Positions 8,521 through 17,731 of a stretch of DNA of 64,000 bases are shown piece by piece. This DNA comes from Streptomyces longisporoflavus (GTDB lineage Bacteria; Actinomycetota; Actinomycetes; Streptomycetales; Streptomycetaceae). The stretch is taken from assembly GCF_014649775.1 (NCBI RefSeq), contig NZ_BMTR01000001.1:62001-126000 (forward strand). Reading direction: 5' to 3'. The notes under the pieces were generated by a model that had not been told where the DNA came from, made no database searches, and was given only the letters and a program-made list of their open reading frames with translations. The translations under genes and the position numbers were made by a program. The first letter of the stretch is position 1, and each line of letters begins with the position of its first letter.

Positions 8521-8740
8521 CGGGTCACCTCCGTCCCATGATCGGGCAGGGAGCGGGGGAATGCGCGATGTCGGGTACTGGGAGGCTCGCCCATCGGCGG
8601 ACGCTCACACCTTTCGTTGATGTTCGAGTGGTCCGTCCATTTTAAAGGATCAGCAAAGGCCACTCCTGCGGATTGTCCACAGGTACCCCGGCCCCCGCCG
8701 CTCAGTCGCCCGGGTCAGGAGCCTGCGTTAAAAACTTTTT

Positions 8741-8757
8741 CTAGAAAGTGGTTCTAG
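8741..8757. promoter_or_regulatory. Inverted repeat CTAGAA-N5-TTCTAG in an AT-rich island
   Basis: The 267-bp divergent gap 8521-8787 holds an unusually AT-rich stretch (about 8638-8660 and 8728-8760). Within it is a perfect 6-bp dyad with a 5-bp spacer, 31 bp upstream of the ATG at 8788. It is a plausible operator for the beta-propeller gene. No clear ribosome-binding site precedes 8788, and a CAGACT hexamer at 8775-8780 could be a -10 element of a leaderless transcript; that part is weak. Confidence 0.4.
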
Positions 8758-8787
8758 ATCGGCGGCGCTTGGCCCAGACTCTCGTTC

Positions 8788-10338
8788 ATGGTCAAACGTG
8801 AGTCCGAGCCGGTGAACCGGCCGGTGCCGGGCAACCCCTACGTCCAGCCGCCGCCCTCTGCGCGCCGCTCCCGCGGGCCCGGCGCGGCCCTTGTCGCCGG
8901 GGCCGTCGCGCTGGTTCTGGCCGGGGCGGGCCTCTACGTCCTTGCTCAGGGCGACGACGGCGGTTCTCGCGCGCCTGTCGCGGGGCAGAGCCGGCAGCCG
9001 TCGGACAGCGAGCGGGAGCCGTCCGGTCCGGACCGGGACGCCGGAGCGGGCGGTGACGACGGTTCGGCCGCGGTGATCGACGTCAACGCGGGGCGAAAGC
9101 CCGGCGAGGTCAGGGCCTGGCTCGCCGTGAACGACATCGAACTGCCGGGCAAGGGCGCTCAGCTCCTGGACCTGTGGCACGTGCCGGGGATCGTGGCCCA
9201 GGCCGAGTACGACGAGGTCACCGGCTACCGCACCTCGGACGGCTCGAAGGCATGGACGGTGCCGCTGCCCGGCACGGTGTGCGACACACCGGTGAACCCC
9301 ACGCCGGACGGCAAGGTCGTGGTCGCGTACACGAAGAAGAAGTCCGAGCGGAACACCAGCTGCGACCAGCTGCGGATGATCGACCTCAAGACCGGCGAGA
9401 AGGGCTGGCACAAGGAGCTCGTCAGCCGCGGCTTCTGGGACGACACGAGCGCGACACATGTCGCCGTCTCCGGCAGCACCGTCCTGGTCGACCAGAGCGC
9501 CACCATGCGCGCCTACCGGATCAGCGACGGCAAGCGGCTGTACGTCACGAAGCGGGAGCGCGAGGGCGGCTGCTCCCTCACCGGCGTCGCGGGCGGACCG
9601 GCGCTGCTCCAAGTGGAGTCCTGCGCGCCGGGCAGCCCCGCGACGCACGGCCGGCTCAGGAAACTCGACCCCCGCACCGGCGACACCGACTGGCGCTACC
9701 GGACGAAGAAGGGCTGGAGCATCGAGAAGGTCTACTCCGCGGACCCCGTCGTGGTCGCCGTCCGGAACCGCGAGGAGACGGACAAGTGGGCCGTCGTCGC
9801 CGTCGACGACAAGGGGGGCCAGCGCTCCTGGATCCCCCTCGACAAGGGCCCGCACGCCTTCGAGATGTGCGCCGGGGCGGGAGACGCCGGCGAAGGCGTG
9901 CAGAACTGCCCGGGAGCCGCCGCCGACGCGGACACCCTGTATCTGGCGAGCGAGCCCGAGGACGACCTTCTCGGACCCAACAAAATCGTTGCCTTCGACC
10001 TCCGTACGGGGGAGCGCAAGTGGTCCGGCGCCGTCGGTGGCGGGCGGCAGCTCACGCCGGTGACGGCGGGCGGTGCCGACCGGCCGGGGGTGATCGCCTA
10101 CGTACGGCCGAAGGACGGCAGGGGCGGCCAGACCGTGCGCTTCGGCCCCGGCGGCGGCAAGCCGGAGGTACTGCTGCGGCACACGTCCTCGGCCGCGGAC
10201 ATGGAAAGCGGCATGTTCGCCGGCAACACCCTGTACGCCGACGGCCGGTTCTTCGTGACCCCCGCACGCCTGGACGGCAAGAGCCATGGGTCCGCCGGCG
10301 AGCAGGCCGACGCTCGCATGCTCGCCTTCGGCCGGTGA
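8788..10338 (+). CDS. Membrane-anchored PQQ-type beta-propeller protein
   Basis: A 516-residue protein with a short proline-rich cytoplasmic N-terminus, one membrane helix (about 32-52, GAALVAGAVALVLAGAGLYV), an acidic low-complexity linker (about 58-92) and a large extracellular domain made of PQQ/BamB-like blades with recurring W-type motifs (GSKAWTVPLPG, TGEKGWHKEL, TGDTDWRYRT, TGERKWSG). Cysteine pairs in the blades suggest disulfides outside the cell. It lacks PQQ-enzyme catalytic residues that I can recognise, so a binding or scaffold role is more likely than an enzyme. Its neighbour at 10427 is a diverged paralog. Confidence 0.82.
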   Translation: MVKRESEPVNRPVPGNPYVQPPPSARRSRGPGAALVAGAVALVLAGAGLYVLAQGDDGGSRAPVAGQSRQPSDSEREPSGPDRDAGAGGDDGSAAVIDVNAGRKPGEVRAWLAVNDIELPGKGAQLLDLWHVPGIVAQAEYDEVTGYRTSDGSKAWTVPLPGTVCDTPVNPTPDGKVVVAYTKKKSERNTSCDQLRMIDLKTGEKGWHKELVSRGFWDDTSATHVAVSGSTVLVDQSATMRAYRISDGKRLYVTKREREGGCSLTGVAGGPALLQVESCAPGSPATHGRLRKLDPRTGDTDWRYRTKKGWSIEKVYSADPVVVAVRNREETDKWAVVAVDDKGGQRSWIPLDKGPHAFEMCAGAGDAGEGVQNCPGAAADADTLYLASEPEDDLLGPNKIVAFDLRTGERKWSGAVGGGRQLTPVTAGGADRPGVIAYVRPKDGRGGQTVRFGPGGGKPEVLLRHTSSAADMESGMFAGNTLYADGRFFVTPARLDGKSHGSAGEQADARMLAFGR

Positions 10339-10426
10339 GACTCCCGGCACCCCGGGCCTCCCGAGCCCCTCGGCCCCCGGCCGCCTCGCAGCAGACACCC
10401 GTACCCGCATCACCAGTGGAGTCACG

Positions 10427-11986
10427 ATGACCCAGCCCTTCCCGCCCTCCGGGCAGACACCGCAGGGCCCGCAGGGTGCCTTCGGCCCGCCCCCGCAGGG
10501 CTTCTTCGGCCCGCCCCCGCAGGCCCAGCCTCCCGGCTTCGGCCCGCCCGTGACCCCGCCGCCCGGCGGAGGAGGGCGTCGGCCGGGGCGGCGCCGCACG
10601 GCGATCCTCGTCTCCGTGGTCGCCGCCCTCGCCCTGATCGTCGGCGGCGGACTCTGGTACGCCGTCTCGTACGACGGCGGCCCCGGGGACAAGACCGCGG
10701 CCAAGCCCGGCGACGGCGATCGCGCGAAGGCCGACTATCCGAAGCCCGAGGAAGAACCGCCGGCCATCCCCGAGGCCTACTTCAGGACTTCGGGTGTGCA
10801 GCCCAAGCTGCCCAAGGGCGAGAACACCTGGCAGGTCAAGGGGTCCTGGCTGACCGACAAGGTCTTCGCCAAGGCCTCGGTCGACAAGATAGTGGGCCTG
10901 GACGCAACCACGGGGGACAAGCTGTGGACCCTGCCCAAGCCCGGCATGTCGTGCGCGGGCTCCCCGGACACCGGCAAGGACGGCATCGCCGTGGTGGTCA
11001 CGGGGGCCACCGTGCACGACGACCGCGGCTTCCGCGCCCCCTGCACCGAGATCACCGCGTTCGACGTCGACGACGGCCGCAAGCTCTGGACCAAGTCCAT
11101 CACCGTCGGCTCCCAGAAGGAGAAGACGGCGTTCAACCAGGTCACCATCAGCGGTGACACGGTCGCCGTCGGCGGCCTGTACGGCGGCGCGGCCTTCGAC
11201 CTGCGCAGCGGCGACGTCAAATGGGAGCCGCAGCAGGGGGACACATGTCGCGACGTCGGCTACGGAGGCGGCACGCGACTGGTGGCGGTGCGCTCCTGCG
11301 GTGACTACGGATCGGAGCGGTACAGGGTCCAGCTCCTCGAACCGGCCACCGGGAAGGCGAAGTGGAGCCACAAGCTGCCCGCGGGTGTCCACGCGCCCAG
11401 CGTCGTCTCCACCGAGCCGGTGGTCCTCGCCCTCGACTCCGGCGAGATCAGCGGGTCCGGCGCGACGGACGTCTTCTCCCTCGACGACAAGGGTGAGCGG
11501 CTCACCAGGATCGCCCTGCCGGACGACAAGTACCTGCACGAGTGCGGCACCGCGTCCATCGTCCAGGACTGCCGGGGCATCGTCGCCGGCAACGGCAGGC
11601 TCTACGTCCCGACCGAGCAGCGCGACGGGGCGAAGGAGTACTCGTCGACGAACGACATCGTGGTCTTCTCCCTGGCCACCGGGAAGACCACGGGGGAGAG
11701 GATGGAGGCGGGCGACCACTCGCCGATCTTCCCCATCCGCATGGACGGCGGGAACGTACTCGTCTACAAGAGCGCCCCGTTCACGCAGGTGGTCTCACTC
11801 GACGGCAGGACGCTGAAGAAGGAGAGGGTGCTGCTCGACGCCCGGACCCGGCCGAGCACGCTGTCGCCCCTGCGCGCCGAACTGCTCTTCCGCCACAACA
11901 AGCTCTACATCAGCTCCGATCTGCTCGCCAAGCCGGCGACGAAGGGCAAGAAGACGATCATGATGTACGGCTTCGCCGCCAAGTAG
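10427..11986 (+). CDS. Membrane-anchored PQQ-type beta-propeller protein, paralog
   Basis: A 519-residue paralog of the preceding gene. The N-terminus is rich in Pro, Gln, Gly and Phe (repeats of FGPPPQ type, residues about 1-48), followed by an Arg patch, one membrane helix (about 58-80) and a BamB/PQQ-like propeller (TGDKLWTLPKPGMSC, DGRKLWTKSITVG, TGKAKWSHKLPAG). The true start is the ATG after GTGGAGTCACG; the frame is open upstream but without a ribosome-binding site. Proline-rich cytoplasmic heads of this kind are common in actinomycete envelope proteins. Function unknown; probably an envelope sensor or scaffold. Confidence 0.82.
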   Translation: MTQPFPPSGQTPQGPQGAFGPPPQGFFGPPPQAQPPGFGPPVTPPPGGGGRRPGRRRTAILVSVVAALALIVGGGLWYAVSYDGGPGDKTAAKPGDGDRAKADYPKPEEEPPAIPEAYFRTSGVQPKLPKGENTWQVKGSWLTDKVFAKASVDKIVGLDATTGDKLWTLPKPGMSCAGSPDTGKDGIAVVVTGATVHDDRGFRAPCTEITAFDVDDGRKLWTKSITVGSQKEKTAFNQVTISGDTVAVGGLYGGAAFDLRSGDVKWEPQQGDTCRDVGYGGGTRLVAVRSCGDYGSERYRVQLLEPATGKAKWSHKLPAGVHAPSVVSTEPVVLALDSGEISGSGATDVFSLDDKGERLTRIALPDDKYLHECGTASIVQDCRGIVAGNGRLYVPTEQRDGAKEYSSTNDIVVFSLATGKTTGERMEAGDHSPIFPIRMDGGNVLVYKSAPFTQVVSLDGRTLKKERVLLDARTRPSTLSPLRAELLFRHNKLYISSDLLAKPATKGKKTIMMYGFAAK

Positions 11987-12003
11987 GCCGCGGCGGAGGG
12001 TTC

Positions 12004-12885
12004 TCATTCGCCGTGCAACTGCTCGATGACCGGCCCGAACGCCTCCATACCGGGTTCCAGGACGACGATGTACGAGAAGCCGTACCGCTCCCGCCGGACG
12101 CGCAGTTGCTCGGCCATCTGCTCGACCGTGCCGAGGAGCAGGATCGGCAGATCGAGGGCTTCGTCCTCGGTGAGGTGCGGGATGAAGGAAAGGAAGGGCC
12201 GGATGGCGGCCCGCCGGTCGGCGCTCACCTCGACCATCTGGACCAGCACGTTCAGTTCGGCCGGTTCGGTACGGGCCGAGGCGTGGCGCCGGTAGAAGGC
12301 CACTCGTTCGTCCAGGTCCCCGGCCGTGATGACGGTCGGTCTGCCGTCCGGGCCCGCACGTCCGCCGGTGAACGCGGCGATGTCGGCGTGCTCGGCGGCC
12401 AGCCGCAGCATGCGGTCGCCGTTCGCGCCGACCAGCAGGGGCGGGCGGGGCTGCTGCGCGGGACGCGGCTGGAACTCGGGGGAGGCGAGGAGCCGGTCCA
12501 GCTCCTCGATGGTGCCCCGCAGATGGGACACGCGTTCACCCGGCGTCCCCCAGGGCAGGCCCGCCATGTCGTGCTCCGCCCGTACGTACCCGGTGCCGAG
12601 GCCGAGTTCGAAGCGCCCGTCCGTGAGAGCGTCCGTGGTCGCGACCTCGCGGGCGAGCAGCGTCGGGTTCCAGAACGCGGCGTTCAGGACGAACGTGCCG
12701 ACGCGGGGACGCTGGGTGGCCTCGGCCGCGGCGACGACCGCGGGGAAGGGCGCGGGCATGCCGATGTGGTCCGCCACCAGGATGATGTCGTAGCCGAGTT
12801 GCTCGGCGCGGCGGCACTTCTTGCGCCATTCGTTCCCGGTGGACGGAGTGACCATGTTGACGCCGAAACGGAACGGGCGGTTCAT
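12004..12885 (-). CDS. LLM-class F420-dependent oxidoreductase
   Basis: A 293-residue luciferase-like monooxygenase-fold protein. Family marks are the N-terminal FGVNMVTPSTGNEW strand, VADHIGMPAP, ELGLGTGYVRAEHD and PLLVGANGDRMLRLAAEHAD, the pattern of the actinobacterial F420-binding group (TIGR03621-like). It likely uses reduced F420 or FMN in the cytoplasm; the substrate is unknown. It is convergent with the propeller gene (17 bp between stops) and has its own promoter region in the short gap to the ABC permease gene. A ribosome-binding site (GAGGAG) precedes the ATG. Confidence 0.85.
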   Translation of the reverse strand: MNRPFRFGVNMVTPSTGNEWRKKCRRAEQLGYDIILVADHIGMPAPFPAVVAAAEATQRPRVGTFVLNAAFWNPTLLAREVATTDALTDGRFELGLGTGYVRAEHDMAGLPWGTPGERVSHLRGTIEELDRLLASPEFQPRPAQQPRPPLLVGANGDRMLRLAAEHADIAAFTGGRAGPDGRPTVITAGDLDERVAFYRRHASARTEPAELNVLVQMVEVSADRRAAIRPFLSFIPHLTEDEALDLPILLLGTVEQMAEQLRVRRERYGFSYIVVLEPGMEAFGPVIEQLHGE

Positions 12886-12912
12886 GAAGTCTCCTCATCC
12901 ATGCGGACAGTC

Positions 12913-12970
12913 GGGCATCAGCGGCCGTCGTCCATCAGGACTGGCGGGCATCCGCGGCCGTCGTCCGTCA
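12913..12970. repeat. Two 25-bp direct repeats at the end of the ABC permease gene
   Basis: Copies at 12913-12937 and 12946-12970 start GGGCATC and share CGGCCGTCGTCC; they differ at two positions and have a 33-bp period. The second copy ends on the stop codon of the permease gene, so one copy may be a duplication of the gene end. A further partial copy may lie at 12898-12912. Confidence 0.6.
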
Positions 12971-15532
12971 CTCATGTGCGATGGCCGCCAGGACGTTCAT
13001 GCGCGACGCGCGCAGCGCGGGGAGCAGCGCCGCCGCGAGGCCCACGAGCACCGAGCCGACCAGGACCGCGATCACCGTCGTCCAGGGGATCGCGAAGGCC
13101 GTCATGCCCTGCAGGGCAAGGACCTGCTGGGCGGCGACGCCCCACACCAGACCGAGCACGAGCCCGAGCAGCGCGCCGAACACCGCGATCACCACCGACT
13201 CCAGGCGGATCATCCGGCGCAGCTGCCGCCGGGCGAGGCCGATGGCGCGCAGCAAGCCGATCTCGCGGGTGCGCTCGACGACGGAGAGGGCGAGGGTGTT
13301 GACCACGCCGAGCACCGCGATGATGATCGCCAGGCCGAGCAGCGCGTAGACGAGGTAGAGCATCACGGCGATCTGCTCGCGGATCAGCTCCTTGTAGTCG
13401 GCCTGGTCGCGCACCTGCACCTGCGGATACGGGTCGAGGGTCTTCTCCAGCCGGTCGCGCAGCGTGTCGGCGTCCGTGCCGGGGGCCGCGTTCACGTAGA
13501 GCGCGGAGTCCTGGCCGCCGGGCACGAACTCCTCGATCGTGGCCATGCCGAGGAAGAGTCCGCCCTCGACGCCGAACCCCTCGGCTCCGGGCTGGTCGGT
13601 GAGCGCGCCCACGGTCAGTTCCGTCTTGCGCCCGCCGGGGAACTCCACGGGCAGCTTCGAGCCGGTCCGGACCTCGTGGTCCTGCGCGAAGTCCCGCTGC
13701 ATGGCGATCCTGCCGGGCGCCAGAGCCCGGGAGGTGCCGCCCGTGACGTACGTGACGCGGGCGACGTCGTCGAGGCGCGGGTCGTAGCCCGCCGCGGTCG
13801 TCTCCACGCTCTTGCCGTCCGGCATGGACACCTTCACGGGCGCGAACCGCTGCCGCACGACGAGCCCGGCGCCGTCGGTGTCCCGCACCTTCTCGGTGAT
13901 CTCCCGGGCGAACGGCAGGAAGTTGCTGTTCTGTACGACGAAGTCGGCGCCCAGCGTCTTGTCGATCTGCTCGTCGAACGACTTGGTCATCGACGCGCTC
14001 GCCACCGCCATGCCGCTCACCAGGGCGAGGCCCACCATCAGCGCGGCGGCCGTGGCGCCCGTGCGGCGCGGGTTGCGCAGCGCGTTGCGCTGGCTCATCC
14101 GGCCGACCGAGCCGAACACGGCGGGGAACGCGCCGCCGAGCACCCGGATCACCGGGCGGACCAGGAGCGGTCCCGCGATCACGGTCGCGATCAGGGTCAG
14201 GACAAGACCGATCCCGAGCAGGGACGCCGCCGATGACGTCTTCTCCGCGGTGGCGCAGCCCACGAGCGCGGCGGCGCCCGCCGCCCCGACGACCGCGCCG
14301 AACGCCGCTCGGATCCTCAACGGCCGCCCCACGCCCGCGATTTCCGCGTCCGCCAGCGCCGCCATCGGCGAGACGTGGGCGGCGCGCCGCGCCGGGAGAT
14401 ACGCGGCGACGAACGTGACGCCGACCCCGACGACGTACGAGACGACGGGAGTGGCCCACCCGATGACCATCTCGGTGGACTTCAGGTTCATTCCGAAGAG
14501 GCTCATCAGCTCGATGAGCCCGGCCGCGAGCCCGATGCCCGCCGCGAGGCCCACCGTCGAACCGGCCACGCCGAGCAGGACGGCCTCGGTGAGAACGGAG
14601 CGGCGCACCTGCCTGCGGTCGGCGCCGAGGGCGCGCAGCAGGCCCAGTTCGCGGGTGCGCTGCGCGATGAGCATGGAGAAGGTGTTGACGATCAGGAAGA
14701 TGCCCACGAGGACGGCTATCCCGGCGAAGCCGAGCATCACGTACTTGATGACGTCCAGGAATCCGCCGAGTTCGGAGGCGGCCGAGTCGGCCTGTTCGTC
14801 GGCGGTCTTCAGGTCGTAGCCCGAGCCCAGCTCGTCGGCGAGACGGCGCTTCAGCTCGGTGTCGCTGACGCCGGGGTCGGCGTCCACCGAGATGCCCGTC
14901 GCCACCTTCCTGCTGCCCAGGAGCTCACGCTGGGCGGTCGGGGTGTCCAGGTAGACCAGGGCCGCGCCGGGGTTGGTGGTGGTGAAGGTGACGATGCCGA
15001 CGACCTCGACCTTGAACGAGCCGGGCGCGGCGAGCACGGTGAGAGTGTCGCCGATCTCCACGTCCTTCTTGTCGGCGGTGTCCTTGTCGAGCAGCGCCTG
15101 GTCCTCGCCGCGCGGGGCGTGCCCCGAGGTCAGCTCGACGGGGCTGCGGTCGTTGGCGTACCAGTTGGTGGCGACGGTGGGGGCGCCGGTGGTGGAGCCC
15201 ACCGGTTCGTTCTCGCTGTCGACGACCGTGATGTTCTCGACGGCCGCGTCGACACGCGAACGGGCGACCCCGTCGATCGTGGCGACCCGGCCCGCGAGCC
15301 TGGCGGGGAGCGTCGGCGTCTGTCCCGAGGGCACCGCCTCTTCGAGGTCCTCCTTGGGCTCGACGGTCACATCGGCGGACGTCGAGGCGAAGAGCCGGTC
15401 GAAGGTGCGGGCCACCGTGTCCGAGAAGATGAGACTGCCCGCGACGAACGCCACGGAGAGGATCACGGCCAGGGCGGAGAGCAGCAGCCTGCCCTTGTGC
15501 GCGAGGAAGCTCCGGAGCGTCGCCTTCAGCAT
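12968..15532 (-). CDS. ABC transporter permease (FtsX/MacB type)
   Basis: An 854-residue permease with the duplicated FtsX architecture: a first helix (about 15-40), a large extracytoplasmic domain, three helices (about 265-400), a second long helix-flanked half with another extracytoplasmic domain, and three final helices (about 735-845). The repeated FtsX motifs [20 protein letters not shown] and [20 protein letters not shown] are visible. These permeases usually drive lipoprotein, peptide or signalling functions at the envelope rather than importing solutes. The gene follows its ATPase partner (15547-16440) by 14 bp in one operon. Confidence 0.9.
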   Translation of the reverse strand: MLKATLRSFLAHKGRLLLSALAVILSVAFVAGSLIFSDTVARTFDRLFASTSADVTVEPKEDLEEAVPSGQTPTLPARLAGRVATIDGVARSRVDAAVENITVVDSENEPVGSTTGAPTVATNWYANDRSPVELTSGHAPRGEDQALLDKDTADKKDVEIGDTLTVLAAPGSFKVEVVGIVTFTTTNPGAALVYLDTPTAQRELLGSRKVATGISVDADPGVSDTELKRRLADELGSGYDLKTADEQADSAASELGGFLDVIKYVMLGFAGIAVLVGIFLIVNTFSMLIAQRTRELGLLRALGADRRQVRRSVLTEAVLLGVAGSTVGLAAGIGLAAGLIELMSLFGMNLKSTEMVIGWATPVVSYVVGVGVTFVAAYLPARRAAHVSPMAALADAEIAGVGRPLRIRAAFGAVVGAAGAAALVGCATAEKTSSAASLLGIGLVLTLIATVIAGPLLVRPVIRVLGGAFPAVFGSVGRMSQRNALRNPRRTGATAAALMVGLALVSGMAVASASMTKSFDEQIDKTLGADFVVQNSNFLPFAREITEKVRDTDGAGLVVRQRFAPVKVSMPDGKSVETTAAGYDPRLDDVARVTYVTGGTSRALAPGRIAMQRDFAQDHEVRTGSKLPVEFPGGRKTELTVGALTDQPGAEGFGVEGGLFLGMATIEEFVPGGQDSALYVNAAPGTDADTLRDRLEKTLDPYPQVQVRDQADYKELIREQIAVMLYLVYALLGLAIIIAVLGVVNTLALSVVERTREIGLLRAIGLARRQLRRMIRLESVVIAVFGALLGLVLGLVWGVAAQQVLALQGMTAFAIPWTTVIAVLVGSVLVGLAAALLPALRASRMNVLAAIAHE

Positions 15533-15546
15533 GGCCGCTCTCCGTC

Positions 15547-16440
15547 TCAGTCCCGGTCCGGCTTGCTGTCGATGCCGGCGTCCTGGACGCCGCCGGCCCC
15601 GCTGACGCCCTGGTCGCCGTCGGTCTCGGCGCGGCCCCGGGGAGGCTGGGCGTGCGGAGGCTGGGCGTGGATCACGTCGAACCGCTTGAGGCGTTCCAGG
15701 ACGGATTCGGCCGTCGGGCGCGGCATCTCGTCGACGATCCGGCCGTCGGCCAGAAAGAGCACCAGGTCGGCGTGGGCGGCCGCGCCCGGGTCGTGGGTCA
15801 CCATGACGACGGTCTGCTCCAGCTTGTCCACGGCGTCACGCAGGAAGCCGAGCACTTCGAGGCCGGCGCGCGAGTCGAGGTTGCCGGTCGGCTCGTCCGC
15901 GAAGATCAGCTCGGGGCGCGAGGCGAGGGCCCGGGCGCAGGCCACGCGCTGCTGCTGGCCGCCGGAGAGCTGGGCGGGCCGGTGTTTCAGGCGGTCGCGC
16001 AGGCCGAGCGTCTCGATGACGTAGTCCAGCCATTCGCGGTCGGGGCGCTGGCCCGCGATGTCCATCGGCAGCGTGATGTTCTCGAGGGCGTTGAGGGTGG
16101 GGATGAGGTTGAAGGACTGGAACATGAAGCCGATGCGGTCCCGCCGCAGCTGCGTCAGTTCCTTCTCCTTGAGCCCCGTGATCTCGGTGTCGCCCAGCCA
16201 CACCTGACCGGCTGAGACCGTGTCGAGCCCGGCGAGCAGATGCATGAGCGTGGACTTGCCCGAACCGGACGGGCCCATGACCGCCGTGAAACGGCCGCGC
16301 GCGATGTCCACGTCGACCGAGTCGAGGGCGAGCACGGTGGTCTCCCCGGAACCGTACGCCTTGGTCAGGGCGCGGGCGCGCGCCGCGACCCCTGCGGGTT
16401 CCGCAAGGCCGGTGGCCGCTGCAGAAACAGGTGTGGACAA
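15547..16440 (-). CDS. ABC transporter ATP-binding protein (LolD/MacB-type)
   Basis: A 297-residue ATPase: Walker [11 protein letters not shown]-loop [14 protein letters not shown], signature [17 protein letters not shown], Walker [15 protein letters not shown] and H-loop VTHDP are all intact. The extra C-terminal stretch (about 250-297) is low-complexity, rich in Gln, Pro and Gly. It pairs with the FtsX-type permease downstream. The N-terminal 20 residues are a variable, alanine-rich extension. The start is the ATG following GGAGGC. Confidence 0.92.
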   Translation of the reverse strand: MSTPVSAAATGLAEPAGVAARARALTKAYGSGETTVLALDSVDVDIARGRFTAVMGPSGSGKSTLMHLLAGLDTVSAGQVWLGDTEITGLKEKELTQLRRDRIGFMFQSFNLIPTLNALENITLPMDIAGQRPDREWLDYVIETLGLRDRLKHRPAQLSGGQQQRVACARALASRPELIFADEPTGNLDSRAGLEVLGFLRDAVDKLEQTVVMVTHDPGAAAHADLVLFLADGRIVDEMPRPTAESVLERLKRFDVIHAQPPHAQPPRGRAETDGDQGVSGAGGVQDAGIDSKPDRD

Positions 16441-16610
16441 GGCCGCCTCCCGGGTCGTGGCCGTTCCAACTCCCTTGATTCAGCCGAGAGTAGAGGGTCG
16501 GCGCTGGTGCCGGTATCCCTCCGAGGTCGTGGACCGGATACGTATGTAAGGGGCACCGGACCGGTGCTCGCCCGGCGGCTCTGTGCGCCTCTGCGCCCTC
16601 CCGCGCCCTC

Positions 16611-16640
16611 TTGCCGGTGCTAGCACCGCGGCGCTAGCTT
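16611..16640 (+). promoter_or_regulatory. Leaderless promoter overlapped by a TGCTAGCA palindrome
   Basis: TTGCCG at 16611-16616 and TAGCTT at 16635-16640 are separated by 18 bp, which places the transcription start on or next to the ATG at 16647. Between them sits the perfect 12-bp palindrome GGTGCTAGCACC (16616-16627) and a second CTAGC-centred copy, GCGCTAGC (16631-16638), on top of the -10. This is the layout of an autorepressed toxin-antitoxin promoter with a ribbon-helix-helix operator. Confidence 0.55.
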
Positions 16641-16646
16641 GATGGA

Positions 16647-16874
16647 ATGGCGAAGACCCAGCTGAACGTACGGGTGGACGAAGGCACGGCCCGGGCCGCC
16701 CGCGAGCGTGCGCTCGCCCGCGGGATGAGCGTGAACCGCTACATCGAAGAACTCGTCAAACAGGACGCCGGCGAAGTCGGGCACACCTTCGTCGAGGCCG
16801 CCGCCGACTTCATGAAGCAGTACGAATCCGTCTTCGCCGAAGAGTTCGGTCCCGAGCGCGAGGGTCGACGTTAG
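16647..16874 (+). CDS. Ribbon-helix-helix antitoxin-like DNA-binding protein
   Basis: A 75-residue protein beginning MAKTQLNVRVDEGTARAARE, a typical ribbon-helix-helix beta strand followed by two helices (residues 4-45), and an acidic helical tail (about 48-75) that could wrap a partner. It is followed after 3 bp by the TTG start of the Fic-like gene. The pair therefore looks like an antitoxin-toxin operon. The upstream palindrome is the likely autoregulatory site. No Shine-Dalgarno sequence precedes the ATG, consistent with a leaderless message. Confidence 0.8.
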   Translation: MAKTQLNVRVDEGTARAARERALARGMSVNRYIEELVKQDAGEVGHTFVEAAADFMKQYESVFAEEFGPEREGRR

Positions 16875-16877
16875 CCC

Positions 16878-17249
16878 TTGAACCTCAGAATCGATCTTGC
16901 CTGGCTTTTGATGATCGCTGAACACAAGACGCCCGGGGACCCGCAGGTCACCGACTGGGGTGCCCTGGTGGCCGCCGTCAGCCGGCACGAGGCGGAGATC
17001 TTCGGCGTGCCCGTCTACGAAAGCCCGCACGACCGCGCGGCGGCCCTGCTCCAGGTCCTCCTGCACATCCCCGCCCTGGAACGCTCCAACGCCCTGTTCG
17101 CCTCGTCCGTCGCGTACGCCTATCTGGTCGCCAGCGGCATGAAGGTCGTCACCTCGCCCGAGCAGGTGCGCGAACTGGCGCGCCTGGTGAAGGAGGACGG
17201 GGCGAGCGTGCGCGACATCGCGGACGAACTGCGGAAGTGGAGCCTTTAG
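16878..17249 (+). CDS. Fic/Doc-fold toxin-like protein with degenerate active site
   Basis: A 123-residue all-helical protein starting at TTG, three bases after the antitoxin stop. The segment with AAALLQVLL, then HIPALERSNALFASS, then AYLVASG aligns with Doc-family sequences. When AAALL and Asn71 are matched, the canonical catalytic His is Pro65 and the Lys-Arg after Asn are Ala-Leu. Asn is kept, but the phosphotransfer or AMP-transfer His and the Arg are missing. It may be an inactive or repurposed Fic relative. The toxin label rests on fold resemblance and gene pairing only. Confidence 0.7.
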   Translation: MNLRIDLAWLLMIAEHKTPGDPQVTDWGALVAAVSRHEAEIFGVPVYESPHDRAAALLQVLLHIPALERSNALFASSVAYAYLVASGMKVVTSPEQVRELARLVKEDGASVRDIADELRKWSL

Positions 17250-17353
17250 CACCCGGATGGCCCGCGGCAGCCGGGGGCGACGGGGAGCGCGCGATCGATC
17301 ATGCGGCGACGATAGGTTCGGGGCCAAGAGAGCCGCACTCCAGGAGGACGCCC

Positions 17354-17716
17354 ATGCCCGCCGACATCCTGCCGATGATCATCACCCCCGACCTCGAACG
17401 CCTGCTGCGGTTCTACCGCGAGTTGCTCGGGGCCGAGGAAGTGTCGAGGACTCCGCAGGAGGGGCCCGCGTTCTTCGTGGACCTGTGCGTCGGCGACTCC
17501 CAGCTGGGTGTCGTGTCGGACACGAGCGTGCCGCTCGACACGCCGCAGCGCATCCTGCTGAGCATGGCGGTGGAGACGGTCGACGACCTCCTCGAGCGGG
17601 TGGAGTCCCTCGGCGGCGAGGTGCTCGGTCCTGCCAACGACATGCCGTGGGGACAGCGCGTCGCGCACATCAAGGACCCGGACGGCAACGCGGTCAACCT
17701 CACGCAGACGATCTGA
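17354..17716 (+). CDS. VOC/glyoxalase-superfamily protein
   Basis: A 120-residue protein with the paired beta-alpha-beta-beta-beta units of the vicinal oxygen chelate fold: DILPMIITPDLERLLRFYRELLGAEE at the start (read in two parts), and a C-terminal HIKDPDGNAVNLTQ strand with the usual DPDGN turn. The ATG at 17354 follows CAGGAGGAC; the frame is open further upstream but without support. Such single-domain proteins may be lyases, dioxygenases or drug-binding resistance proteins. The metal-ligand set is not clearly complete, so no activity is assigned. Confidence 0.82.
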   Translation: MPADILPMIITPDLERLLRFYRELLGAEEVSRTPQEGPAFFVDLCVGDSQLGVVSDTSVPLDTPQRILLSMAVETVDDLLERVESLGGEVLGPANDMPWGQRVAHIKDPDGNAVNLTQTI

Positions 17717-17731
17717 GTCCCGCCGTCTGCG

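Noticed and set aside
10286..10426. N-terminal extension of the second beta-propeller gene
   Set aside because: No ribosome-binding site and the segment overlaps the end of the first gene; the ATG at 10427 gives a normal cytoplasmic head.
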